A DNA stretch of 64,000 nt from Shewanella decolorationis S12. Its GTDB lineage: Bacteria; Pseudomonadota; Gammaproteobacteria; Enterobacterales; Shewanellaceae. The first letter of the stretch is position 1; each line of letters opens with the position of its first letter. Under the pieces are notes generated by a model. That model was not told the origin of the DNA, did no database searches, and saw nothing but the letters and a program-made list of their open reading frames with translations. Below, in pieces: positions 35,253-43,565 of the stretch. Made by a program: the position numbers and the translations under genes. The stretch is taken from NCBI RefSeq assembly GCF_000485795.1, contig NZ_AXZL01000076.1:937505-1001504 (forward strand). Reading direction: 5' to 3'.

Positions 35253-36677
35253 TTAGCGTAAAAACAGCTTCATCAACATGCGTTGGATAAAAGTGCCATA
35301 GGGAGGATGGACAAACTTACCCGTGTTGAAGCGACCTCGACTAAGTACGGTTTTGGCGTGGCTAAAGGTCAGGAATCCTTCCTTGCCGTGGTAATGCCCC
35401 ATACCCGATGGACCGATTCCGCCAAAGGGGGCATCATCGGCCGCCACATGGAACACGGTTTCGTTGATGCATACACCGCCGGAATGGGTTTGTTTGAGGA
35501 TTTTTTGTTGGCTCGCTTCATCAAAGCTCATCACATACAGGGCTAAGGGGCGGGCGCGATGGTTCACGTAGCTAATGGCTTCATCTAAGCTATCGTAACC
35601 AATCACAGGCAGTAGTGGGCCGAAGATTTCTTCTTGCATCAATAGCATATCTTCAGTGGTGTCGGTAATGAGCTGAGTGGCGAGTTTACGATGCTGGCTA
35701 TCAATAGCATCATTCGATGCGGAGATGACCTTAGCGCCTTTAGCCTTGGCATCCTCAAGCACGGTTAGCAAACGCTCAAACTGACGGGCATTAATAATGC
35801 TGCCGTAATCTTTGTTGTGACTAATCGCGCCGTACATGGCTTGGAATTTCGTCTGATAGGCTTGGATAAATTCTGCCACTTTCGCCTTAGGGCAAAGCAC
35901 ATAGTCAGGTGCTACGCAGATTTGTCCTGCATTCAAACATTTACCATAAATCATTCGTTCTACTGCTATCTCAAGTGGCATATCGGGGGCGATAATCACT
36001 GGCGACTTACCGCCCAGTTCGAGAGTCACAGGCGTAAGATTATTGGCGGCGGCGCGCATTACATGGCGGCCGACAGTGGTTGATCCGGTAAACAGTAGAT
36101 GATCGAAGGGTAGGGCTGAAAACTGCGCCGCGACATCGGCTTCCCCTTCGACCACGGCAACATGGGATTCCTCAAACACTTCGGCGAGCAATTGCTTGAT
36201 GACGCTGTTGGTCGCGGGGGTAAATTCCGAAAGTTTGAGCATGGCGTGATTGCCTGCTGCAATGGCCGTGACTAATGGTCCGATGGAGAGCATGACGGGG
36301 AAGTTCCAAGGTACGATTATCCCAATCACCCCGAGCGGCTGATAATGCACTTTTACTTGGGCGGGGGCGAGTAGGATGCCCGCATGACGGCGGCTTGGCT
36401 TGAGCCATTTCTTCAGGTTTTTCAGGCTGTAATTAATGTTATTGACCACGGGCATAATGTCGGAAATCAAGCTGTCGTCGACCGATCTGTGGCCATAATC
36501 CTGTGATAGAGCCTCGACGAGCGGCTGTTGGAATTTCAGTAAGGCGGCTTTAAGGCGGATTAAGCGTTCTTTACGGATGGCGTAATCGGGATTGGGGGCT
36601 GCCAAGTAACTTGCACGTTGGCGCTGGAGTAACTCGGTGAGTGGCGAGATTTTTGTTAGGTCTGTTGCCATATTCAT
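35253..36677 (-). CDS. Aldehyde dehydrogenase of the coniferyl-aldehyde dehydrogenase type
   Basis: A 474-residue NAD(P)-dependent aldehyde dehydrogenase. GVIGIIVPWNFPVML, GSTTVGRHVM, VTLELGGKSPVII (catalytic Glu) and LNAGQICVAPDYVL (catalytic Cys) are all in place, as is EEIFGPLLPVIGY. The long C-terminal tail (THSGGVCINETVFHVAADDAPFGGIGPSGMGHYHGKEGFLTFSH) fits the class that includes coniferyl aldehyde dehydrogenase and fatty aldehyde dehydrogenases with a C-terminal extension. The physiological aldehyde is unknown. It is co-transcribed with the TetR gene. Confidence 0.87.
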   Translation of the reverse strand: MNMATDLTKISPLTELLQRQRASYLAAPNPDYAIRKERLIRLKAALLKFQQPLVEALSQDYGHRSVDDSLISDIMPVVNNINYSLKNLKKWLKPSRRHAGILLAPAQVKVHYQPLGVIGIIVPWNFPVMLSIGPLVTAIAAGNHAMLKLSEFTPATNSVIKQLLAEVFEESHVAVVEGEADVAAQFSALPFDHLLFTGSTTVGRHVMRAAANNLTPVTLELGGKSPVIIAPDMPLEIAVERMIYGKCLNAGQICVAPDYVLCPKAKVAEFIQAYQTKFQAMYGAISHNKDYGSIINARQFERLLTVLEDAKAKGAKVISASNDAIDSQHRKLATQLITDTTEDMLLMQEEIFGPLLPVIGYDSLDEAISYVNHRARPLALYVMSFDEASQQKILKQTHSGGVCINETVFHVAADDAPFGGIGPSGMGHYHGKEGFLTFSHAKTVLSRGRFNTGKFVHPPYGTFIQRMLMKLFLR

Positions 36678-36733
36678 AGTGATCCCTCGGGTGCAAGCCT
36701 TAAACTTTGGAAGTGATTTGTGGTGTAAAAAAC

Positions 36734-36755
36734 AAACCGACTGATTAGTCGGTTT
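36734..36755. promoter_or_regulatory. Probable TetR operator upstream of the aldehyde dehydrogenase
   Basis: AAACCGACT-N4-AGTCGGTTT is a perfect inverted repeat of nine-base arms, 57 bases upstream of the dehydrogenase ATG. The form ACCGACTN-N-AGTCGGT is typical of TetR-class operators. It lies between the divergent dehydrogenase and STAS genes, so it could affect both. Confidence 0.65.
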
Positions 36756-36873
36756 ATCCTAGCTAACTGTGTGAGCATTCGCAAGTGTTCTGGTGTATTT
36801 TTGAGCAAGATCACGGCCCTGAGAAGGTATAAATTTTACACTCAAAAGGTAGTTTGTTAGACAAGGAGTGAGT

Positions 36874-37272
36874 ATGACTTTGTTAAAGCATGGAATTTCT
36901 GTTGGCATTGAGCGTTATGGTGAGGATGATTTTTTTGTCGCCTTTAAAGCCATTGGTACCTTAACTCATCAAGATTATGAGGTGATGGTACCTGTGCTCG
37001 AAGCCGCGTTAGCTGGGGTGAAAGATCCCGATATTTATGCCTTAGTCGATGTGACTGAGCTTGAAGGTTGGGAACTTCAAGCCGCTTGGGACGATCTAAA
37101 ACTAGGGGTTAAGCATGTTCGCCACTTTGAGCGGATTGCCATTGTCGGCAAAACGACGCTACAGGAGGTGATGGCAAAGTTGGCAAACTGGTTTACTCCG
37201 GCCGAGGTTAAGTTTTTTGTCGATAAACTGGATGCCATTACTTGGCTCAAAGATGAACTTAGCGATGACTAG
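36874..37272 (+). CDS. SpoIIAA-like STAS domain protein
   Basis: A 132-residue soluble protein of the SpoIIAA-like (DUF3478) family: FFVAFKAIGTLTHQDYEVMVPVLEAAL, YALVDVTELEGWELQAAWDDLKLGVKHVRHFERIAIVG and FFVDKLDAITWL. Such proteins are often small stress or lipid-associated factors without a fixed role. ATG 36874 has a strong AAGGAG. It is followed after 19 bases by a universal stress protein, so the two form an operon ending at the hairpin at 37743. Confidence 0.85.
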   Translation: MTLLKHGISVGIERYGEDDFFVAFKAIGTLTHQDYEVMVPVLEAALAGVKDPDIYALVDVTELEGWELQAAWDDLKLGVKHVRHFERIAIVGKTTLQEVMAKLANWFTPAEVKFFVDKLDAITWLKDELSDD

Positions 37273-37291
37273 CCATTAAGGAGAACAGATT

Positions 37292-37723
37292 ATGCGTTCA
37301 GGTCAAATACTCTGGCCCACAGATTTTTCGGAAACTGCGGCCCATGCGCTACGTTATGCCATCGAAATGGCAAATTTATACCATGTTGGGCTAAAGATTT
37401 TACATGTTGTAGAGCAACCAATCGGTGACGAGAACTACATGATCCTAGCGATCACGCCCGAGGAACTCGCTAAGAGTATGGAAGAAGCCGCTGCAACCAA
37501 AATGCAGGCTTTACTTGAGGGCCTCAAAACCGAATTACCTATTACCACCCTGATTCGCCGTGGCGATCCCGTCGATCAAATTCTGGAAGAGGCGAATGGT
37601 AAGGATGTGGGTATGGTGGTGATTGCTAGTCATGGTAGAACTGGACTCTCGCACTTTTTACACACCAATGTCGCTGAAGCTGTCGCCAATGGCGCTAAAT
37701 GTCCTGTATTAGTGGTTAAATAG
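37292..37723 (+). CDS. Universal stress protein (UspA fold), first
   Basis: A 143-residue single-domain UspA protein (ILWPTDFSETAAHALRYAIEMANLY at the N-terminus; GMVVIASHGRTGLSHFLHTNVAEAVANGAKCPVLVVK at the C-terminus). The GxxG-N9-G(S/T) ATP-binding signature appears as GRTGLSHFLHTNVAE, lacking the usual Ser, so nucleotide binding is uncertain. TAAGGAG precedes ATG 37292. It is co-transcribed with the STAS protein. A paralogue follows 172 bases downstream after a terminator. Confidence 0.9.
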   Translation: MRSGQILWPTDFSETAAHALRYAIEMANLYHVGLKILHVVEQPIGDENYMILAITPEELAKSMEEAAATKMQALLEGLKTELPITTLIRRGDPVDQILEEANGKDVGMVVIASHGRTGLSHFLHTNVAEAVANGAKCPVLVVK

Positions 37724-37742
37724 CGAGTAAAACGCTTAGAAG

Positions 37743-37770
37743 AGGGCGCTTAGGCGCCCTTTGTTTTTGA
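37743..37770 (+). terminator. Terminator between the two universal stress genes
   Basis: AGGGCGC and GCGCCCT form a seven-base stem with a TTAG loop, followed by TTTGTTTTT. Confidence 0.85.
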
Positions 37771-37895
37771 TTGCTAAAGCATAATTAATTTTGTGGCCTA
37801 GCTGTTTGTCCCAAATTACTGCGATAAAATACAGATTATCAGCAATGCCATTTGCCCCTATATTGGGCACAACAACCTAAGTGATGGATAAGATT

Positions 37896-38360
37896 ATGCG
37901 TACTCAAGAAGTGTTATGCCCAACCGATTTTTCGGCAACTGCCGCCCATGCGCTAAAGTATGCGGTTGAAATGGCAAATCTTTATCAAGTAGATATCCGT
38001 TTGCTACATGTGGTCAGCCCTGCTAGAAGTGCTCACTTTTATGGTGTGGCAGTGGAGACTCCCGCGTCATTAGAGCAAAAGCTGGCCGAATTTGTTGCGG
38101 AGAAAATGCAAAGTCTACAGCAGGATATGCAGCAGGGATTGAAGTCTGGTCTGAGTATCAAATGCATTGTTCGCCACGGTGAGGCGAGTGAGGAAATTCT
38201 TGCTGAAGCCGCTGATGTGGGGATGGTGGTCATTGCCAGCCATGGCAGCAGTGGGTTAATGGATTTTTTAAAGCCTCATGTAAGTCAAGATGTTGTTAGG
38301 TTAGCTAAATGCCCGGTATTAGTTGTTAAGAGCTTACCACCTATAAAGGATCTTTCTTGA
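37896..38360 (+). CDS. Universal stress protein (UspA fold), second
   Basis: About 154 residues, a paralogue of the preceding stress protein (EVLCPTDFSATAAHALKYAVEMANLYQ; GMVVIASHGSSGLMDFLKPHVSQDVVRLAKCPVLVVK). ATG 37896 aligns with the start of the first paralogue and has a GGATAAG upstream; in-frame GTG 37881 and ATG 37884 are alternatives. Its last 20 bases overlap the 3' end of the convergent solute-binding protein gene. The hairpin at 37743 implies its own promoter. Confidence 0.88.
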   Translation: MRTQEVLCPTDFSATAAHALKYAVEMANLYQVDIRLLHVVSPARSAHFYGVAVETPASLEQKLAEFVAEKMQSLQQDMQQGLKSGLSIKCIVRHGEASEEILAEAADVGMVVIASHGSSGLMDFLKPHVSQDVVRLAKCPVLVVKSLPPIKDLS

Positions 38361-39198
38361 GTATTGACTGATCTACAACGCTGCTTGAGGCTTCAGCCTC
38401 TCCCTCAAGGGACATTAATCGCCGATACTTTTCTTGCAATGCGCTGAGTGTCCCGTCTTCACTTATTTGTTTTAAGCCAAGGTTAAAGTCATCTCGGATT
38501 TGCTCACTCAGAAAAGCAAATTTGTATTCCGTCGGTTGAAAAATACGATGACATATAGCCACTTGCTTCGCTTCTACTTCGGTTAATTTGCCCTCAATAA
38601 GCGCCTGCCTTAGATAGTAGGAGAATATATTTTTATCCATAACCACGACATCGGCTCTGTGTTTCATCAGCATATACACCTGCTGAATCTGACGAGCTTG
38701 CTCTTGATAGCTTGGATTGGATTTGATCATTTGGCTAAATTCATCGCCTAACAAGCTTGAGGCACGTTGAAAAGCAACGATCTTTTTATCAGCTAAATCT
38801 TTAATATTATTAATGTTAAAGTGGTTTTTCTCTAAGCTGATAGCGCAATTTTGATACCGAATTGCCACATTAGAGTAAAACACTTTATCGACCATACCTT
38901 CCTTAACGTTGATTATGCCATCGAGTTTTCCTTCTTTTAATTCATGGAAGGTTCGCGCTAGGGGTAAATACTCAATATTGGCTGTATGACCTTTTACAGC
39001 AAGTGCTTGATATAGAAGTTCAAGTTCTAATCCGCTATTTGATTCTTGGATAACATAAGGAGGGATAGAGAGGCTGACGCCGATTTTAAGTTCTTCTGCG
39101 GCTGAAAATTGGGGATTCAATAACGCAATCATTCCTATCAATTGATAGCGAATGGGGGTTATTTTGGAGAAGCTGCAATAACGATTAGCTTGTTTCAT
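38341..39198 (-). CDS. Extracellular solute-binding protein, family 3
   Basis: About 285 residues with a signal peptide (YQLIGMIALLNPQFSAAEE) and a periplasmic binding fold of the SBP_bac_3 type: LKIGVSLSIPPYVIQESNSGLELELL, LPLARTFHELKEGKLDGIINVKEGM, KIVAFQRASSLLG and HRADVVVMDKNIFSYYLRQAL. There are no transporter genes beside it, so it may act as a stand-alone sensor subunit or be a lone binding protein. ATG 39198 is preferred to 39279 because the signal peptide begins there. It overlaps the stress gene by 20 bases at its 3' end. Confidence 0.78.
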   Translation of the reverse strand: MKQANRYCSFSKITPIRYQLIGMIALLNPQFSAAEELKIGVSLSIPPYVIQESNSGLELELLYQALAVKGHTANIEYLPLARTFHELKEGKLDGIINVKEGMVDKVFYSNVAIRYQNCAISLEKNHFNINNIKDLADKKIVAFQRASSLLGDEFSQMIKSNPSYQEQARQIQQVYMLMKHRADVVVMDKNIFSYYLRQALIEGKLTEVEAKQVAICHRIFQPTEYKFAFLSEQIRDDFNLGLKQISEDGTLSALQEKYRRLMSLEGEAEASSSVVDQSILKKDPL

Positions 39199-39323
39199 CA
39201 CTGTATAACCTTCACCATCCGCCATCTGATTATATCGCTGGTCATTCCTTGACCTCATGCAATAAGTGTAGTTTGCCAATCGATTATTTTAGGGATTTTA
39301 TTTAAATAAATGCTCGTTCATTG

Positions 39324-39875
39324 CTAAAAAGATGACCCAGGTTGGCTTAAAAAGGCGATCTCTTCTGCGGTAGATTCTCTGCCTAATATCTTGTTTCTAT
39401 GTGGGTAACGACCAAATCTGTCGATAATCTCCTTGTGCCTCAGTTCAAATGCTAAATTGGCGATGGCCGCTTCTCGGTTGAACAATTTCACTGCAACTTG
39501 GTGAATAAGCGGCGACTCGCTATGCATGTAGGGCATAAATAAAAAGGGCACTTGTTTTGGCTTAAGTGCTTGGTCAACCTGCTGGGCGACGGCCTCTTGG
39601 GCAAGGACGAGGGCGATGGCATCGGCCTCAAACGCGGCGGGCGTATCGCGATAAATATTTCGGGAGAATTGATCCAGCACTATGATTTCGGCTAACCGAC
39701 CTTGAGGTGTAACGCGCCAATCGGCAAGTTCACCCCGTTTGGCTTGTTTTAATAAGTCTTCAAAGCGGAACTGAATTAAGGCATCAAATTCAGGGTCTTT
39801 TATCCACCAAGACTTAGGTGAGATTTCCTCAAACCAGAAATGTAGCACTTGCTCAGCGGTAATCATTTGGCTCAT
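39324..39875 (-). CDS. DUF924 family protein
   Basis: A 183-residue soluble helical protein of the DUF924 family (EQVLHFWFEEISPKSWWIKDPEFDALIQFRF; LAEIIVLDQFSRNIYRDTPAAFEAD; VPFLFMPYMHSESPLIHQ; RFGRYPHRNKILGRESTAEE). The conserved His, Asp and Trp residues suggest a binding pocket, but the function is unknown. It is a lone gene on the minus strand with the start at ATG 39875 (an in-frame Met follows at residue 4). Confidence 0.85.
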   Translation of the reverse strand: MSQMITAEQVLHFWFEEISPKSWWIKDPEFDALIQFRFEDLLKQAKRGELADWRVTPQGRLAEIIVLDQFSRNIYRDTPAAFEADAIALVLAQEAVAQQVDQALKPKQVPFLFMPYMHSESPLIHQVAVKLFNREAAIANLAFELRHKEIIDRFGRYPHRNKILGRESTAEEIAFLSQPGSSF

Positions 39876-40073
39876 TACTTGCTCCCATCAATTGACTCCT
39901 TTTAGAAATAACAGCGATGGGGGGATAAACACAAGTCAATGGAGTAAATTTGTCCACTATTGGCGGGTGTAGCCCCGTAAACCCTGCCTAATAATTTGTA
40001 CTGAGGCTATTTCTTATTCACTGAATATCAAGTAGTTTTATAGACTCTTGATCAATTTTTGGATCCTTCCTCT

Positions 40074-40409
40074 ATGCCCCTAGAAGCCGCAGCCACTCAA
40101 TCGATGTCGAAACAGCATAAGGCATTTTTGCGTAAGTTATATTTAGCGCATTTAATGGATGATGATCGGCATAACCTTTTATCGCTCAATAAGTTAACTG
40201 GAATGCCGCGGCGCACGTTGCAGGATTCTATCGTCGCATTTGAAGATATAGGGATTCGAGTCGAGTTTGTGCAGGACGGCAGCCGTAACAATGCGGGTTA
40301 TTATCGTATCGTCACCTGGGGGCCAATCAGCAGCGCTTGGGTTGATACCCATGTCGATGAAATTGCTGCAATCATTGGTGTTAATGCCTCGAGTGAAGCG
40401 TTGGTGTGA
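40074..40409 (+). CDS. Small winged-helix DNA-binding protein
   Basis: About 111 residues with a helix-turn-helix-like stretch (LLSLNKLTGMPRRTLQDSIVAFEDIGIRVEFVQDG) followed by a wing (NNAGYYRIVTWGPISSAWV). This looks like a short transcription regulator; I know no specific target. Start ATG 40074 is a guess, as no ribosome site is visible (TTG 40059 and ATG 40104 are other options). Its stop overlaps the GTG start of the FAD oxidase gene by four bases (GTGA), so the two are translated together and the regulator probably concerns the oxidase. Confidence 0.7.
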   Translation: MPLEAAATQSMSKQHKAFLRKLYLAHLMDDDRHNLLSLNKLTGMPRRTLQDSIVAFEDIGIRVEFVQDGSRNNAGYYRIVTWGPISSAWVDTHVDEIAAIIGVNASSEALV

Positions 40410-41881
40410 AAGAGCGCGGATTTTGGTTCGACACTGAGCCTCAGTTAAATCAGCGAGCCGTTTTACCCCCCTTAGAGCAGGATATCACCGCCGATGTTGC
40501 CATTATCGGTGCGGGGTATTCCGGGCTTTGGACGGCTTATTATCTAAAGCAATACCAGCCAAATCTGTCTGTGGTTATCCTTGAGGCCGAACGCATTGGC
40601 CAAGGTGCATCCGGCCGCAATGGTGGTTGGTTGATGGGCAGTTTCAGTGGTGATGTCGCCTATCTTAATCGGCTTCAAGGCGAGCAGCGCCTTACCGCTA
40701 AAGCCATTATTCAAGCAACCATTTCTGAAGTTGCTGAAGTTTGCGCAAAGCATCATATCGACTGTGATTTACACCATGGCGGTAACTTGCGGGTGGCGGC
40801 GCGTTATCCCGAGCAACTCGCCAATATTAAAGCCGAACTGGCGCAGTGGCGCGTAGATGGCTTTGGTGAAGAAGATATACGTTGGCTGGATAAGCTCGAG
40901 CTCGATAAGCAAGTGTCTATGGCCGAGGGCCAAGCGGCACTTTTTACCCCCCATTGCGCGCGAATACATCCGGCGAAACTCGTCTGCGGTTTGGCTGACC
41001 TAGTGCAAGGCTTAGGGGTGAAGATCTACGAGCACACGCCTGTAAATCACATGGCGCATCTTAGCGATGCACAAACCCAATTACAGACGCCGCAAGGAAA
41101 TGTTCGTGCGGCGATTGTGGTGCCCGCAGTGGAAGGTTATCTACGTCAGCTCAGTGGACTTGGGCGATTCACCTTACCCGTGCAGAGCTTACTTATCGCC
41201 ACCGAGCCGTTAACGGACACCACATGGGATGCAATTGGCTTAGCCAATCGCGCGACCTTTAGTGATGCTAGCCGTATAGTGACTTATGGCCAGCGTAGCG
41301 CTGATAATCGGCTGATATTTGGTGCCCGTGGCGGCTATGGCTTTGGCGCGAAAATACGCACCGAATTTGGTTTTGACCCTAAACTTTTTAATGGGAAATT
41401 TCCTGTAAATCAAAGCCCACCTCAGTGTGCTTTCGAGGGCGAATTTGGCTTTCGTTATCAATTATTGTTGGCGTTATTTCCTCAACTTAAGGGCGTACAA
41501 ATTACCCATGGTTGGGGCGGTACTTTAGCCTTGGCGAGGCGCTTCGCTCCCCATGCCATTTTTGATAAGAGTCTCGGTTTAGGCCTGATTGGCGGCTATG
41601 GCGGGGAAGGTGTCGGGGCGGCAAACCTATTTGCCCGCACGCTGGTGGACTTGATATTAGGGCGTGATACACAGCTTGCGACCATGCCTTGGGCGTTTAA
41701 TGCTCCAGTTCAACAGGTATTAGGACCCTGGGAGCGCGAGCCTTTGCCGTGGCTCGCTTACCATGGCATGAACAAGATTTTTACCTGGGAAGATAGGCTC
41801 TACAGTCAGCCAAAGAGTGCGGCTTGGCAAAAATGCTTAGCTAAGCGGCTTGCGAATCGATTAGAAGGTTTAATGAGTTAA
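40406..41881 (+). CDS. FAD-dependent oxidoreductase (DadA/PuuB-like)
   Basis: A 491-residue amine or amino-acid oxidase of the DAO family. The dinucleotide-binding motif is ADVAIIGAGYSGLWTAYYL near residue 30, followed by VILEAERIGQGASGRNGGWLMG, then a substrate region with GGYGFGAKIRTEF, and GLIGGYGGEGVGAANLFARTLVDLI close to the C-terminus. It resembles gamma-glutamylputrescine oxidase and its relatives; the substrate is inferred. Start GTG 40406 overlaps the previous stop. No polyamine genes are adjacent. Confidence 0.85.
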   Translation: MKERGFWFDTEPQLNQRAVLPPLEQDITADVAIIGAGYSGLWTAYYLKQYQPNLSVVILEAERIGQGASGRNGGWLMGSFSGDVAYLNRLQGEQRLTAKAIIQATISEVAEVCAKHHIDCDLHHGGNLRVAARYPEQLANIKAELAQWRVDGFGEEDIRWLDKLELDKQVSMAEGQAALFTPHCARIHPAKLVCGLADLVQGLGVKIYEHTPVNHMAHLSDAQTQLQTPQGNVRAAIVVPAVEGYLRQLSGLGRFTLPVQSLLIATEPLTDTTWDAIGLANRATFSDASRIVTYGQRSADNRLIFGARGGYGFGAKIRTEFGFDPKLFNGKFPVNQSPPQCAFEGEFGFRYQLLLALFPQLKGVQITHGWGGTLALARRFAPHAIFDKSLGLGLIGGYGGEGVGAANLFARTLVDLILGRDTQLATMPWAFNAPVQQVLGPWEREPLPWLAYHGMNKIFTWEDRLYSQPKSAAWQKCLAKRLANRLEGLMS

Positions 41882-41949
41882 TCCGTCAGTTAATCAGCCT
41901 ATTACCGATTCATCTTTTCATACAAGATAACTACTTTGATGATCCGAAT

Positions 41950-42315
41950 ATGTTAACCGAACAGTTTTTTCTACAGGGCCGCCTTAAGCTTGAAACCATT
42001 CCCCATGAAATGCGCATGTCCCATTGGGTGTATGCGCCTCGATTAACCGACATGCAAAGTGGGCAAGTGCTGCTCGACCTTGTCGGTCAATGCTGGGATT
42101 GTCAGTTTGCGATTGAGCGGGACAATACGTTCTGTCTAACACTCGATGGCTACCCCGACAGAGCCAACTGGTTTGAGTTGGCCTTTTTGCCCGAGACAGG
42201 GCGAGTCCAGCTAAAGGCTAGCAATATCAATGCTAAGGCGCTTACTGCGCAAACATTTCTGCCGCAGGAGCTTGCCAGCTACCTTGATACCTTACGCGTT
42301 AATCCCCTTCGTTAA
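41950..42315 (+). CDS. Hypothetical protein, 121 residues
   Basis: A short protein with no signal or membrane segment. It has a compact, Trp- and Cys-containing centre (GQCWDCQFAIERDNTFCLTLDGYPDRANWFELAFLPETGR). I do not recognise the family. ATG 41950 has no clear ribosome site. Its 3' end overlaps the convergent DUF2956 gene by four bases. Codon use matches neighbours, so it is likely real. Confidence 0.6.
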   Translation: MLTEQFFLQGRLKLETIPHEMRMSHWVYAPRLTDMQSGQVLLDLVGQCWDCQFAIERDNTFCLTLDGYPDRANWFELAFLPETGRVQLKASNINAKALTAQTFLPQELASYLDTLRVNPLR

Positions 42316-42653
42316 AGAAAGATATAGGCTCCAAAGCCAAGCCAGCTAAGGAGTAACAGGACGATTGCAGCCCAAGCGATAGGAGTAAATTGAGTCTGCG
42401 GCAGCGAAAAATCTTCGCCGTCATCCATCTCGTCGGCTGCGTTCGCTTGTTGGTTTCTTGCCCTGAGTTGTTGTTTTCTCAGTTTATCGCGCTCACGTGC
42501 CTTGGCTTTTTGGCGTTTTTTGTATTCGGCAATGCCTTTTTCAATCCCTTGCGCGATAAGTTTGGTCTGTTCCTTCGTTTGCCCGGGTTTTTGCGTGGCT
42601 TTGGCAATACTTAAGGCGTCTTGCTGCGTTTCTGTGGAAATAGTGTTTTTCAT
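42312..42653 (-). CDS. DUF2956 family protein
   Basis: A 113-residue protein of the DUF2956 family, recognised by ETQQDALSIAKATQKPGQTKEQTKLIAQGIEKGI. A highly charged Lys/Arg helix (YKKRQKAKARERDKLRKQQLRA) and an acidic linker follow, and one C-terminal membrane helix (IAWAAIVLLLLSWLGFGAYIF) anchors it. It would have its long basic domain in the cytoplasm. The function is unknown. The 3' end overlaps the preceding convergent gene. Confidence 0.82.
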   Translation of the reverse strand: MKNTISTETQQDALSIAKATQKPGQTKEQTKLIAQGIEKGIAEYKKRQKAKARERDKLRKQQLRARNQQANAADEMDDGEDFSLPQTQFTPIAWAAIVLLLLSWLGFGAYIFL

Positions 42654-42735
42654 CTGCTCAATGTACTGGCGATATCGATTGGCCCGATTATACCCTCAAC
42701 TTTAAGTGAAAAAGCTTTGCGAGTTTGATTTTGGA

Positions 42736-43554
42736 TCAAAAAATCAATGGGTAACCGCCCTGTGGTGCAGGAATAAACTCAGGTTCATAATCCCACACCT
42801 GTCGAATTATCTCGGCCGATAAAGCTTCCTTTGCCGAGCCTTCACTGACGATTTCCCCTTGCTTGAGGACGATAACCCTGTCGCTGTAACGGGCGGCCTG
42901 ATTGAGATCGTGTAGTACCACAATCACAGTGTAGGCGTGTTTGTGGGCTAGATTTTTTGCCAGCGCTAATACCTTATGTTGCTGCGCCAGATCTAGTGCC
43001 GAGGTGGGTTCGTCGAGCAGTAAAATCGGCGGGAAGGGGGATTGGCTCAACTGAGTTAATACCCGCGCCAGTTGCACCCTTTGTTTTTCGCCACCCGAAA
43101 GGGTGGGGTAGCTACGCTGCGCCAAGTGCACTATCTCCACCTCAGAGAGCCATTTTGTGACTAACTGCTGTCCCTCTTTTTGACTCAAGGTTAACGGATA
43201 AAGCCCCATGGCGACCACTTCATGCACCTTAAAGGGAAAGGTTAAACTCGCGTGCTGCGGCAACACCGCGAGCGATTTTGCCAGTTCAGCCCTTGGCCAA
43301 TCGACAAGCGGGCAGTGCCCAAGCCGGATGCTGCCGCGCGCGGCGGGGATCTCTTGGCACAGTGCCTTTAAAAGTGTGGACTTACCCGCGCCATTCGGTC
43401 CTAACAGTGCGGTGACACTGCCCGGTTGAAATTGCACACTAATGTCTTTTAACACTGCTTTATCGCCGATAGCGTAGCAAAGTCTATCCACGCTTAATTG
43501 GGTACGTTCAAAATGTTGTTTAGCGACGGGCGCAGCCGATAAGCTCATAGCCAT
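42736..43554 (-). CDS. hmuV: Heme ABC transporter ATPase
   Basis: A 272-residue ATPase of the FecE/HmuV type: Walker A GPNGAGKST, signature LSGGEKQRVQLARVL, Walker B ILLLDEPTSALDLAQQH and H-loop VVLHDLNQAARYSD. It powers import of heme from periplasm to cytoplasm together with HmuU and HmuT, encoded immediately upstream on the same strand. The gap to hmuU is 11 bases. The whole run from tonB to hmuV (47775 to 42736) is one strand and probably one iron-controlled unit. Confidence 0.92.
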   Translation of the reverse strand: MAMSLSAAPVAKQHFERTQLSVDRLCYAIGDKAVLKDISVQFQPGSVTALLGPNGAGKSTLLKALCQEIPAARGSIRLGHCPLVDWPRAELAKSLAVLPQHASLTFPFKVHEVVAMGLYPLTLSQKEGQQLVTKWLSEVEIVHLAQRSYPTLSGGEKQRVQLARVLTQLSQSPFPPILLLDEPTSALDLAQQHKVLALAKNLAHKHAYTVIVVLHDLNQAARYSDRVIVLKQGEIVSEGSAKEALSAEIIRQVWDYEPEFIPAPQGGYPLIF

Positions 43555-43565
43555 GGAGTTCTCGC

